Below are positions 43,045 to 50,620 of a DNA stretch of 64,000 nucleotides, in pieces. The stretch lies in contig JADLHZ010000007.1 in NCBI GenBank assembly GCA_020848545.1, positions 62,001-126,000 of the forward strand, in the 5' to 3' direction. Origin of the DNA: Deltaproteobacteria bacterium (lineage in GTDB: Bacteria > Myxococcota > JADLHZ01). Under the pieces are notes generated by a model, which made no database searches, was not told the origin of the DNA, and saw only the letters and a program-made list of their open reading frames with translations. Each line of letters opens with the position of its first letter. Position 1 is the first letter of the stretch. The position numbers were made by a program, and so were the translations under genes.

Positions 43045-43511
43045 CGCTTCCCTCCCTTGCGCGCCTTCTCCGCGGCGAGCAGCTTCTGCTGCGAGAAGCC
43101 GATCCGCTTCAGGAACGCCGCGTGCGCGTCGAGCTGCGCGAGCGTCGCGTCTGCCGTCAGATCCGGATCGCTCGCGAGGAGCGCGTCGATGACACGCGCA
43201 CAGGCTTGCTCGGCGACGCTCTTTCTCTGCGCAGCGAGGCCCGCACGCTCCGTCTTCGCATGCGCTTGCTCGTCGCGCAGCCCGGCGGTGCGCTCGCCGT
43301 ACGCGCGCTTCAAGCGCTCGATCTCCTCGGCCAAGCTCAGGCCGCCCTTCGCCGGAGCCGGCGCCGCTTGCTTCTGCTGCCCGGCGTTGAATTGATCCTG
43401 CATGTGCGACACGACATCGCGCGTGGATTGTCCGTCGCCACGCAGCTGTGGGTTCAGCTGCAAGAGGCGCCGCACCATGTCTTCTGTCGGTCCGCCGCTG
43501 CCTTCGCTCAC
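43041..43511 (-). CDS. NPxL/IGFS small island protein, paralogue 2 (156 aa)
   Basis: It starts at GTG 43511, overlapping the stop of the preceding paralogue as GTGA; the upstream open frame belongs to that gene's shadow. N-terminal motif EDMVRRLLQLNPQLRGDG followed by QSTRDVV; C-terminal motif AAFLKRIGFSQQKLL and a basic tail. The middle is a coiled coil. Coupling on both sides (GTGA upstream, ATGA to the lipoprotein gene) suggests balanced production with the neighbours. Function unknown. Confidence 0.7.
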   Translation of the reverse strand: MSEGSGGPTEDMVRRLLQLNPQLRGDGQSTRDVVSHMQDQFNAGQQKQAAPAPAKGGLSLAEEIERLKRAYGERTAGLRDEQAHAKTERAGLAAQRKSVAEQACARVIDALLASDPDLTADATLAQLDAHAAFLKRIGFSQQKLLAAEKARKGGKR

Positions 43512-44017
43512 GGCGTCACCTTGAAGCCGATGCTCTTGAAGAACGCGGCTTCCTGCTCGACGAGCGCCCGCGTCTTTGGCGACTTCAACGCCGGATCGAA
43601 CTTCCTGAACGCCGCCTCCACCTCGCCACGAATCTGCTCGGTGATGGCGCCGGCGCTGAGCAGCGCTTCGCGTTCGGCGAGCGCGGCCTCCGCGTCCGAG
43701 ATCCGCGCGAGCTCGTCTTCTTCCCACGCCTCGGTCGCGGCCATCACGGCGGCGAGATCTTGCAGCGCCATCTTCGGCAGCGGCTTCGGGTCGCGGGCCT
43801 TGGCGGGCTTCGCTGCAGCGGGCGCCGAGCCAGCCCGTGCTTCCTTCACTTCGTCAAAGAGCTCGCGCGTAGACTTGTCGCCCTTCAGCTCGGGGTTGAT
43901 CGCGAGCGCCTTCCTCACGACATCCTGCGACGCGCCCGCGGTGCCGACGGCGTCGGCCGTCGGCTTCTTCCACTTGCCGAAGCGCGCCGCCGCCTTCTTG
44001 ACGTCGTCGTCGCTCAT
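43508..44017 (-). CDS. NPxL/IGFS small island protein, paralogue 3 (169 aa)
   Basis: ATG 44017 overlaps the stop of the TPR gene (ATGA). N-terminal motif QDVVRKALAINPELKGD followed by KSTRELF; C-terminal motif EAAFFKSIGFKVTP, ending right after the IGF core. An Ala/Lys/Pro linker and a helical region lie between. No signal peptide. Together with the other two copies it defines a family I cannot match to a known one. Position directly behind a putative secretion chaperone suggests a role in, or export by, the same pathway. Confidence 0.7.
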   Translation of the reverse strand: MSDDDVKKAAARFGKWKKPTADAVGTAGASQDVVRKALAINPELKGDKSTRELFDEVKEARAGSAPAAAKPAKARDPKPLPKMALQDLAAVMAATEAWEEDELARISDAEAALAEREALLSAGAITEQIRGEVEAAFRKFDPALKSPKTRALVEQEAAFFKSIGFKVTP

Positions 44018-44487
44018 CCAGCCTCCGCGAGCGTGAGCAGCGTCTTCACGGCGAGCGCCTGCGCGCGCTTGCCTGCCGTCGTCGCTGCGCCAGGGTCGAG
44101 CGCCATCGCGCTCTTCAGGCATGCAGCGGCCCGCGTATACTCGAGCCGCGCGAGGTAGAGCTCGGCGAGATCGACGAAGGGCCGCGCGTGCTTCGGCCGA
44201 AGCTTGGTGGTCTGCTCGTAGGCGAGGATCGCTTCGGCGTCCTTGCCCGCGCGGCCGAGCGCGCAGCCGAGCACGAGCCATCCGTCCGCGTTCTTCGGAT
44301 CGAGCGCCACGGCGAGGCGGCCGCACGCTGCGGCGTCTTCGGCTTCGTCGGCGTCGAGCAACGCGTACCCGAAGCGCGCGATGGCGCCGGCGTCCTTCGC
44401 CGCGAGCTTCAGCGCGGACGCGAGCGGCTGCGTACCGGCGATCGCGCCGACGAGAACATTGAGCTTGGCCTCGATGGTCGCGTTCAT
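44014..44487 (-). CDS. TPR protein resembling class II type III secretion chaperones (SycD/LcrH-like)
   Basis: A 157-aa protein overlapping the 886-aa gene by ATGA. It has three TPR units (about 35-68, 69-102, 103-136: ADGWLVLGCALGRAGKDAEA, ARPFVDLAELYLARLEYTRA) after a helical N-terminus. SycD, LcrH, SicA and IpgC are 155-170 aa three-TPR proteins encoded beside the translocators they keep soluble, and this gene matches them in size, repeat number and location. Generic TPR proteins are common, so the chaperone role rests on context. Confidence 0.6.
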   Translation of the reverse strand: MNATIEAKLNVLVGAIAGTQPLASALKLAAKDAGAIARFGYALLDADEAEDAAACGRLAVALDPKNADGWLVLGCALGRAGKDAEAILAYEQTTKLRPKHARPFVDLAELYLARLEYTRAAACLKSAMALDPGAATTAGKRAQALAVKTLLTLAEAG

Positions 44488-47144
44488 TTGAGGTTGTTCG
44501 TGATAGCTTGGCTGGTTTGGCCCATCTTCGCCAAGGTGTTCGTCAGCGTCTCGAGGAACTTACTTCGCCGCTGCATAGTCATTTGTAAGCGCATCGATTG
44601 GCTCTCCGACAGCTCGCCCGTCGACTGCAATTTGTCGTCGACGGACTGGATGAACGCGTTGAACTCGCCGAGGCCCTTGCCCGCGCCCTGCGCCGGCGGC
44701 CCATCGACGAGCCGATGCGCGCTCGGATCTCCAAAGAGCAGGCCACCAACGCCACCATGGCCGCCCGAGACGGCACGCCCCGCCGGCGGCAACCCGCCGG
44801 TTTGCGCTTGCTTGAACGCATCGTAGCCTGGGCCGCTCTTGCTCTTGATGTCCGCTTCGGCGGCCTTCAGCGCGTTCAGCATCGCGACGCGCTCGTCGTT
44901 CGTGAGCAGCACCGCCGTCTGCGGCGCCGCGACCTCGCCCGGCCCCGCCGCGAAGGTTTCTTGGCGAATGAAGGTCCCGCCCGCCGAGAGCGCGTCTTCG
45001 AGCATGCTCGAGAGCGCTCCCCATTTTTGCTTGTCGAGGTAGGCGAAGTCGCCGTTCGGATGATTCGCGAGGTGGTTGCAGTGGCCGTCGTGGTTGTAGA
45101 AGCACTGCAGGCTACTCTGCGGCTCCGCCCACTTCGCTTGCGCAAGAGTCTCGGCGCCGTCGCTGGCGGCGGCTTTCTTTCCGTCTTTCATCATCTGCGC
45201 CACCGAGAGCTCGGTCCAGGCAGCAAGGTTCTGTGCGTCCTTCGGCGAGAGTTTCTTCAACTCGCCGGCGAGCACTTCGAGGTTCGCCTTCACGGCGCCG
45301 CCCGCTTGCTCGAGCCACGCGCCCGCATCGACGGAGCCGAGCCACGCCGCGTCGGACGCGAGCGCTGTCACACTATCGGCCATCGCCTTCGCATCGCCCT
45401 TACCGGCCGCCGCGAGAAACTTGCCGAGCGTCTCGCCGGCTTTGCCGCCGTCGAGGGCGCCCTTGTTGGCGGCAGCGACCATCTCACGCACGAGCCCGCC
45501 GATGAACTTGTGCACGAAACCGGAGACCCCTGGCGGCAGCGATGCCGCGATCCCGTCGATCACCTGCTTGATCTGCTTCTCCTCGGGCGAGAACTCGTTG
45601 GCCGCGTAGCTGCCGCTCACGAGCTTCTGCAGGATCTCGGCGTGCGTCATCGTCTTTGTGCTGCCGGGGATCGGATACGCGGCCGCCATCGGATCGGCCT
45701 TGGCCAGCTTCGGCTCCTTCTGCCCCATGCCGGTGAACGCGACTTTGCACTGGTGCAGGTTGTCGATCATCTGCTCGTAAGACTTCGGCGGCAGCTTCAG
45801 CTTCAGCATGTCCTTCAAGAACGCTTCGAAGCTCTCCGGCTTCTTCGCGACCGGTACGAACGAGTCGTAGACTTTCACGAGCCCCGCGGCGATCTCCGGC
45901 GTGAGCCCCGCCTGCGCCGCGAGCGCTTCGTTCGTGAGCGGTGCTGTCGCCACGGCGCCTGTGCCGTTCGCAGGCCCCGCCGGCCCGGCCATCCCGTCCT
46001 TCACCCACGCCGGCAAGCTTCCCGGCGGCGTGAGCGACGGCTTCGCGTACATGATCTCGCCGGCGCCGTTCTCGAGGTCCGGCGACCACACCGCCTTTCG
46101 CACCTCCTTGTACTGATCGAAGGTGACCGACGCATGGATGGCGCCGCTCGCGAGGCCGGCGTCGTACTCTTGGCGCAGCTCGCTGTTCATCCGCGCTTCA
46201 TCGGCTTTGAGCCGCGTCTTCAGCTCGCGGAGATCCTTCTTCTTCGCGTTGATCGCCTGCATCTCCTTCAATTGATCGCGCAGGTTTTCGCTCTCGGTCC
46301 GCTCGCATTGCATCATGACGAGCGCGACCAAGGTCTCGATGCTCGCGCTCGCGAAGTCGACGCCCTCGAACACCTGGCGCGCGCCGGCCCCGAAGAGGTC
46401 ACCGACGATCTCCGGCTTCGTGAGCTCCTTCGCCCACGTCTCCATCTGCACGACCACGGGCGACGGGATCTCGATGTCGGTGTCCTTCTTCTTGTTGTCC
46501 TTCTTCTCGGCGCGAACATAGGTCGCAAAAGCGCTCGCGACCTCCGGCTGCAGCTGTTTGATCTTCGCTTGCAGCGCCGGCGAAAATGACATGCCCTGCG
46601 ACGCCTTGGCGGTGGCGAAGGTCTCGGCGCTCTTGTCGATCGCGTCGAGCCACTTCGCGTACGCCTTCACCGTGTCGAGGCGCTGCTTCTGATCCGGCGT
46701 CATCTGCAGGAGCGCCTTGCCGTCGTTGAGCAGCGCGTCGAGGGCCATGCGCGAGACTACCGAATCGTCCGGCATCTTCGCGACGCCTGGCACACAGAAG
46801 CCTTCCGGCACGTCCGGCGCGAACGCCTTGCCGAGCGCAGCGCCCTCGGGGACGGCGTTCGGATCGATGCTGGCGGTCAGCGCGGCGAAGAGCGGCGCCG
46901 CGGTGCCGGCGTCCGCCGGGGGCGCGCCTTGCAGGACAATGAGCCCGGCAGCGAGCTCCGCGAGCTGACCCACGGCGTCGGCGCCGGCCAGCTTGCCGAG
47001 GCTATCGACCGCGATCGGGCTCGCCGTCTGCCCGACCGCCGCGGCGTCCTTCTTGGCGTCCGCTTTCTTGGCCTCGACCGCTGTATGCGCGGGTGTCGGA
47101 TTTGTTGAAAGCGTCAGCGGCGTCTGCGTCTGCCCAATCTTCAT
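44484..47144 (-). CDS. Large secretion-substrate-like protein, 886 aa
   Basis: ATG 47144 (MKIGQTQTPLTLS) is preceded by AGGGGA; an upstream in-frame start at 47183 would lie nearer the promoter element. The N-terminus is polar and Thr/Ser/Ala-rich without a Sec signal. The body is mostly helical with a coiled coil (about 270-330). The last 55 residues form an amphipathic helix pair (MRLQMTMQRRSKFLETLTN, then AKMGQTSQAITNNLK) reminiscent of the C-termini of type III needle, filament and tip proteins. A Cys/His-rich patch (QCFYNHDGHCNHLANHPNGD, about 690-710) might bind metal. It is the first gene of the seven-gene operon, is followed by the TPR chaperone-like gene and has inverted repeat g upstream. 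Exact role unknown: translocon, tip or effector. Confidence 0.65.
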   Translation of the reverse strand: MKIGQTQTPLTLSTNPTPAHTAVEAKKADAKKDAAAVGQTASPIAVDSLGKLAGADAVGQLAELAAGLIVLQGAPPADAGTAAPLFAALTASIDPNAVPEGAALGKAFAPDVPEGFCVPGVAKMPDDSVVSRMALDALLNDGKALLQMTPDQKQRLDTVKAYAKWLDAIDKSAETFATAKASQGMSFSPALQAKIKQLQPEVASAFATYVRAEKKDNKKKDTDIEIPSPVVVQMETWAKELTKPEIVGDLFGAGARQVFEGVDFASASIETLVALVMMQCERTESENLRDQLKEMQAINAKKKDLRELKTRLKADEARMNSELRQEYDAGLASGAIHASVTFDQYKEVRKAVWSPDLENGAGEIMYAKPSLTPPGSLPAWVKDGMAGPAGPANGTGAVATAPLTNEALAAQAGLTPEIAAGLVKVYDSFVPVAKKPESFEAFLKDMLKLKLPPKSYEQMIDNLHQCKVAFTGMGQKEPKLAKADPMAAAYPIPGSTKTMTHAEILQKLVSGSYAANEFSPEEKQIKQVIDGIAASLPPGVSGFVHKFIGGLVREMVAAANKGALDGGKAGETLGKFLAAAGKGDAKAMADSVTALASDAAWLGSVDAGAWLEQAGGAVKANLEVLAGELKKLSPKDAQNLAAWTELSVAQMMKDGKKAAASDGAETLAQAKWAEPQSSLQCFYNHDGHCNHLANHPNGDFAYLDKQKWGALSSMLEDALSAGGTFIRQETFAAGPGEVAAPQTAVLLTNDERVAMLNALKAAEADIKSKSGPGYDAFKQAQTGGLPPAGRAVSGGHGGVGGLLFGDPSAHRLVDGPPAQGAGKGLGEFNAFIQSVDDKLQSTGELSESQSMRLQMTMQRRSKFLETLTNTLAKMGQTSQAITNNLK

Positions 47145-47193
47145 ATGGCGATCTTCCCCTATGCAGCACGGATCAGATGCCAATCGGGGCGCA

Positions 47194-47211
47194 TGTCAAG
47201 ACAGCTTGCGA
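47194..47211. promoter_or_regulatory. Island inverted repeat, copy g (degenerate)
   Basis: TGTCA-N8-TGCGA with spacer AGACAGCT: spacer end and position match, each arm has mismatches to TGACA/TGTCG. It lies 50 bp upstream of the 886-aa gene. A separate palindrome CAAGCGCGCTTG follows at 47220-47231. Confidence 0.4.
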
Positions 47212-47237
47212 TCCGAGGACAAGCGCGCTTGCCACGC

Positions 47238-47858
47238 TCACCGCGCGAGCAAGCCGAACAAGTTGTACTCGAGCAGCTCCTTGGCGATCCGCGTGCGCGC
47301 CGCCTTGCTGCGCGGCCCTTCGACGAGCATCGACGCGATCGTCTCCTTCATCGCCCCAACCGCGGCGCTCGCAGCGACATCGAGATCCATCTCGCGCAGG
47401 AGCCCCAGCTTCGTTCCGGCCACGAGCGCACGCTTGATCATCGACTTCGCATGGCCGTGAAACTCGCGGACGCGCTCTTGCAGCTCGCGGTCGCCGCCGC
47501 CTTCGCCGAGCACGACGACGCGCGCGAGATCGCTGTTCTCCTGCAGCACGTCGACCAGCCGCGACACGTTCGCGAGCAGCTGCTCGAAGTGCGGCACGTT
47601 CGACACCACGTCGACGCGCACGAACGCGTCCTTCAGATCCGAGATCAAGCGATCGAGCAGCTCGCCGAAGAGCGCGCGCTTGGTGTCGAAGTGGGCATAG
47701 AACGTGGCGCGGGCGATGCCACAGGCGTCGATGATGTCGTCGATCGACACGCGCTCGTAGCCCTTCTTGGCGAACAAGCGCCGCGCCGTCTTCAAGATCT
47801 CGTGCTTGCGCGCTTCCTTGAGCTCACGCGCGCGCCGGACGCGGCCATCCTCAGTCAT
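47238..47858 (-). CDS. TetR/AcrR family transcriptional regulator
   Basis: A 206-aa protein. The N-terminal helix-turn-helix is typical (KHEILKTARRLFAKKGYE, SIDDIIDACGIARATFYAHF, about 18-62); the C-terminal ligand domain is all helical. It lies 16 bp downstream of the second phospholipase gene on the same strand, so the two are probably one transcript, and immediately upstream of the 886-aa operon. Targets could be its own operon, the adjacent secretion operon or the palindrome at 11303-11322. Nothing in the sequence decides between these. Confidence 0.9.
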   Translation of the reverse strand: MTEDGRVRRARELKEARKHEILKTARRLFAKKGYERVSIDDIIDACGIARATFYAHFDTKRALFGELLDRLISDLKDAFVRVDVVSNVPHFEQLLANVSRLVDVLQENSDLARVVVLGEGGGDRELQERVREFHGHAKSMIKRALVAGTKLGLLREMDLDVAASAAVGAMKETIASMLVEGPRSKAARTRIAKELLEYNLFGLLAR

Positions 47859-47874
47859 GCGGGCAACGCTAGGC

Positions 47875-49191
47875 TCACGCGATGGGCTCGATCAAGCGAG
47901 CGGCCGCGCGCCGAACGCCGTAGGCGAGCGCACGGAAGAAGGGCAGCTCCGGTGCTTTGGCGACGAAGGGCCGCGAGCGGTTGTCGACGGTGTCCATAAT
48001 CGCGTCGTGGATCGCCGCGACGGTCGCGGGATCGTCGGTGAACAGCAGGCCTTCGACCAAGCGATCGTGCGCCGGATGCTCGAGGTTGTAGCTGCCAAAC
48101 GCCGCCACGCGCGCGTCGGCGACGTAGAGCTTGCCGTGCTCCTGCCGGTTCGTCTCCATCACGCGCGCGCCGGCTTCGACGAACGAGCGCAAGGCGGGCG
48201 CCGCGTTGAGGGTGGGCAAGGACGACGTCCTCGATGCCTCCGCGCTCGTCGTCGCGAACAGAGTATCGACGCCGCGCTTCGACGCCTCCACCGCAGCTGC
48301 CCGCAGCTCCGGCACTGGGTTCACGTAGTTGCTGGTCGCCAACATTTGCTTCTCGGCGGCGCGATAGGTGTCGATCAGGGCGTCGGTGACCACGTTGTTC
48401 GCGCCGGCGGCGGCCTGCGTCGGATCATGAAACACGAGCTGAAACCGCGGCAACGTCGCTCCGCTGGCCAGCCGCGTCGCGGCGTCTGCCTCTTGCTTGG
48501 CTGCGGCCTTGTCGAGCGACTCTTTGATGATCTCGAGCGTGATCTCGTACGCCTTGCGCTGCACCTCGGACAGACCCATCTTGTCGAAGCGGTTGTTCGC
48601 GTTGCTGCGTTGCAGCACCTTCAGGGCCGCGTCGCCGATCTCCTGGACGATCGGCCCTTCGAGCTTCACGTCGAAGTCGGTCCAGTGGTGAAAGTACGAC
48701 TTGCCCATGTTGCGGCCGCCGACGATCGCGGTGGTGCCGTCGACGACGAGCGCCTTGAAGTGGTTGCCCTGGCCCACCTTCTTCAGGTGATCGCGCGGCG
48801 TCGCGAACCACGACACGAACGAGCCGCTGCGCGCGAGCTCTTCGAGCTTCGCTTCGAGCGCCTTCGAGTCTTTGCCCTTCGCGGTCATCAGCGTCGCCGC
48901 TTCCGAGAGGAAGTCGACCGAGAGCGCCACGAACACGCCGCGCTTCGACGCCGCGATCAAAGCGTCGATGAAGCGCAGCCCATACTCGTCCGTCTCCAGC
49001 TGGTAGAGCGTGCAGGCGATGGAGGTCTTGGCATTGGCGATGAGATCGAGGCGGGCTTGGAATGCCTTCTCGCCGTCGCGCAGGTGGTCGACCTTGGTCG
49101 CGACGCGGGGCGCTCGGCCAGCGGCGGCGGAGAGCTTGGTCCAGAAGTCTGAAGAGAAGCCACGGACAACGTTCGCACTCATTTGGCTCAT
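47875..49191 (-). CDS. Phospholipase D-like protein with two HKD motifs (paralogue 2)
   Basis: A 438-aa protein; ATG 49191 or 49182 are the likely starts. The frame is open up to 49425, but that part would translate a hexanucleotide repeat as Trp-Arg repeats and is not protein-like. HKD1: GNHFKALVVDGTTAIVGG; HKD2: EHGKLYVADARVAAFGSYN; both complete. It lacks the charged leader of its paralogue at 20897 but aligns with it along the catalytic halves. No signal peptide. No island inverted repeat is visible upstream; instead a (CGCCAT)7 tract lies 80 bp before the start. Confidence 0.8.
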   Translation of the reverse strand: MSQMSANVVRGFSSDFWTKLSAAAGRAPRVATKVDHLRDGEKAFQARLDLIANAKTSIACTLYQLETDEYGLRFIDALIAASKRGVFVALSVDFLSEAATLMTAKGKDSKALEAKLEELARSGSFVSWFATPRDHLKKVGQGNHFKALVVDGTTAIVGGRNMGKSYFHHWTDFDVKLEGPIVQEIGDAALKVLQRSNANNRFDKMGLSEVQRKAYEITLEIIKESLDKAAAKQEADAATRLASGATLPRFQLVFHDPTQAAAGANNVVTDALIDTYRAAEKQMLATSNYVNPVPELRAAAVEASKRGVDTLFATTSAEASRTSSLPTLNAAPALRSFVEAGARVMETNRQEHGKLYVADARVAAFGSYNLEHPAHDRLVEGLLFTDDPATVAAIHDAIMDTVDNRSRPFVAKAPELPFFRALAYGVRRAAARLIEPIA

Positions 49192-49270
49192 AGAGGGGCC
49201 GGGATCATCGGCGGGAAACGTTGCGGGTTGCGTGTATTTTCGGGCGCAAGCCGTGGGAATCAGTCGGATT

Positions 49271-49312
49271 CGCCATCGCCATCGCCATCGCCATCGCCAT
49301 CGCCATGCGAGC
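49271..49312. repeat. Hexanucleotide microsatellite (CGCCAT)7
   Basis: Seven perfect copies, 42 bp, in the 286-bp gap between the second phospholipase gene and the transposase-like gene. Apart from this tract and the promoter at 49443, I see nothing else in that gap. Confidence 0.95.
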
Positions 49313-49442
49313 GCGGGATGCGGGGTCAGCTCATAGGCACTGAGCTTCGTTCCGCCCTTGGTGGTTTCTCTCCGTCCTTCTTGCTGCTGCGACTTCCTGC
49401 TGTCTCTGCGAATGACCCTTTTCACAATCTACCTCGCCGTCA

Positions 49443-49470
49443 TTGACAAATCAATAGATCTGCATATAAT
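49443..49470 (+). promoter_or_regulatory. Consensus sigma70 promoter of the transposase-like gene
   Basis: TTGACA (49443-49448), a 16-bp spacer and TATAAT (49465-49470), both hexamers perfect, in an AT-rich patch unlike the rest of the window. The predicted transcription start, about 7 bases after the -10 box, coincides with ATG 49478, implying a leaderless transcript. Confidence 0.75.
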
Positions 49471-49477
49471 TATCCAT

Positions 49478-50308
49478 ATGAAAAGCGTTCCACGCCAGGC
49501 GATGTTGCCGTTCGGCCGTTCCGAGCGTTCGGTGAATCGTCAGATTGCCGAGCGCATGAATGGGAAGAAGGCGCGCGACATCAAGCGGGGTCCGGGGCGG
49601 CCGCCGAAGCCGCCGGGCGCGAAGAAGGTGGCGCCGCACATCTCGCGCCCAACTCTCGGAACCCAGAGCGCGGTGCATGTGACGTTGAAGTTGCGTCGTT
49701 CCGTGCCCAACCTGCGGAACCGCAAGAAGTACGCGCTAGTGAAACGCGCTTTTTCGCGCTTCCGTTTCGTGTCTCGCGCCGTGCCGCGGGTCGTGGAGCC
49801 CGAGGATGGTGCACGCGCGGGCGATGGCTTTCGTTTGGTGCACTTCGCGGTGCTCGGCGATCACATACACATGTTGTGCGAGGTCGACTCGTCGAAGTGG
49901 CTCGCGCGCGGCGTGCAAAAGATCGCGATCAGCCTCGCTCGTTCATTGAATGCGGCGAGCGTGCGCGAAGCCGGTGGCTCGTTGGATCCTCGCGCCGGCG
50001 CGATGAGCGAGCGGCCGGGGTGGATCGGCCCCGTGTTCGTCGAACGCTATCACTTGCACGCGCTCGCGACACCGAAGGAAATCGCCGCGTGCCTCGAGTA
50101 CCTCTTCACGAATGCGCAGAAGCACTTCGGCAGCATCAACGCCGTCCGGTGCAAGCTTCACGTCGAGGGCCAACGCGCGCGCTACATCGACGTCGACGGC
50201 TTCACCTCGTTCGCCGAGCTGTACACGAGCGCCGACCCACCCATCGCTGGGCCGCGCGGCACCCTCCTCCTCCGCATCTTGCGCCAAACACCGTGGGCCA
50301 CCGCATGA
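49478..50308 (+). CDS. REP-associated tyrosine transposase-like protein (Y1/HUH family)
   Basis: A 276-aa protein starting at ATG 49478, where the frame passes out of the AT-rich leader. The HUH motif is GDHIHML (His129, His131), and the helix CLEYLFTNAQKH places the candidate catalytic Tyr at 208, in the order and spacing of IS200-like and RAYT proteins. The first 60 residues are basic (RGPGRPPKPPGAKK), probably DNA-binding. RAYTs are single-copy, domesticated-type transposases linked to REP repeats; short repeats follow this gene at 50328-50392. Its AT-rich promoter contrasts with the GC-rich neighbourhood, suggesting acquisition. Confidence 0.8.
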   Translation: MKSVPRQAMLPFGRSERSVNRQIAERMNGKKARDIKRGPGRPPKPPGAKKVAPHISRPTLGTQSAVHVTLKLRRSVPNLRNRKKYALVKRAFSRFRFVSRAVPRVVEPEDGARAGDGFRLVHFAVLGDHIHMLCEVDSSKWLARGVQKIAISLARSLNAASVREAGGSLDPRAGAMSERPGWIGPVFVERYHLHALATPKEIAACLEYLFTNAQKHFGSINAVRCKLHVEGQRARYIDVDGFTSFAELYTSADPPIAGPRGTLLLRILRQTPWATA

Positions 50309-50327
50309 AATCCGGAAAACACGGTGT

Positions 50328-50353
50328 CCCCTGAAAAGGGCCCCTGAAAAGGG
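50328..50353. repeat. Two tandem 13-bp hairpin repeats (REP-like)
   Basis: CCCCTGAAAAGGG is repeated exactly twice. Each copy can form CCCT/AGGG with a GAAA loop. It begins 20 bp after the transposase-like stop codon, as expected for the REP sequences recognised by RAYTs. Confidence 0.75.
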
Positions 50354-50354
50354 A

Positions 50355-50392
50355 CCGGGGAGCATTCGATCGTTCCGGGGAGCATTCGATCG
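50355..50392. repeat. Two direct repeats of 18 bp
   Basis: CCGGGGAGCATTCGATCG at 50355-50372 and 50375-50392, a 20-bp period. They continue directly from the hairpin repeats. Confidence 0.85.
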
Positions 50393-50600
50393 CTTCCGAT
50401 CGCACCGGCGGATCGCAAATAGGCCAGCAAGGAGATGGATCGAAGCACGGAGTCGCTATGCCGGCGCATAGCGGAGATCATTCGCAGGGACACGTAGGAG
50501 GAGGCAGGCGCACGGAGAGACGCCAGCCCACGAGAGCCCCGTCGGACACACCAAGCTTGGTCGCCATGTGCTGCTCCTGGTCTCGTGCCACGCAAAGCGC

Positions 50601-50616
50601 GAAAAGGACCGGGGAG
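50601..50616. repeat. Outlying copy of the REP-like junction
   Basis: GAAAAGGACCGGGGAG differs by one missing G from the junction of the hairpin and direct repeats at 50345-50361. It ends 5 bp before the M16 stop codon and may mark the right edge of a mobile unit. Confidence 0.55.
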
Positions 50617-50620
50617 ACCG

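Larger units (their letters stand above)
50309..50620. other. Gene-free repeat-bearing region after the transposase-like gene
   Basis: 312 bp between the transposase-like gene and the end of the M16 peptidase gene. It holds REP-like repeats at 50328-50392 and a related copy at 50601-50616. I see no gene in it; its right edge abuts the peptidase stop codon. Confidence 0.7.

Noticed and set aside
49271..49312. CRISPR-like tandem repeat.
   Set aside because: A 6-bp unit without spacers and no cas genes: a simple microsatellite.
49192..49425. Upstream extension of the second phospholipase with a Trp-Arg repeat.
   Set aside because: The residues come from translating the (CGCCAT)7 microsatellite. 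There is no ribosome site, and homology to the paralogue starts after 49191.
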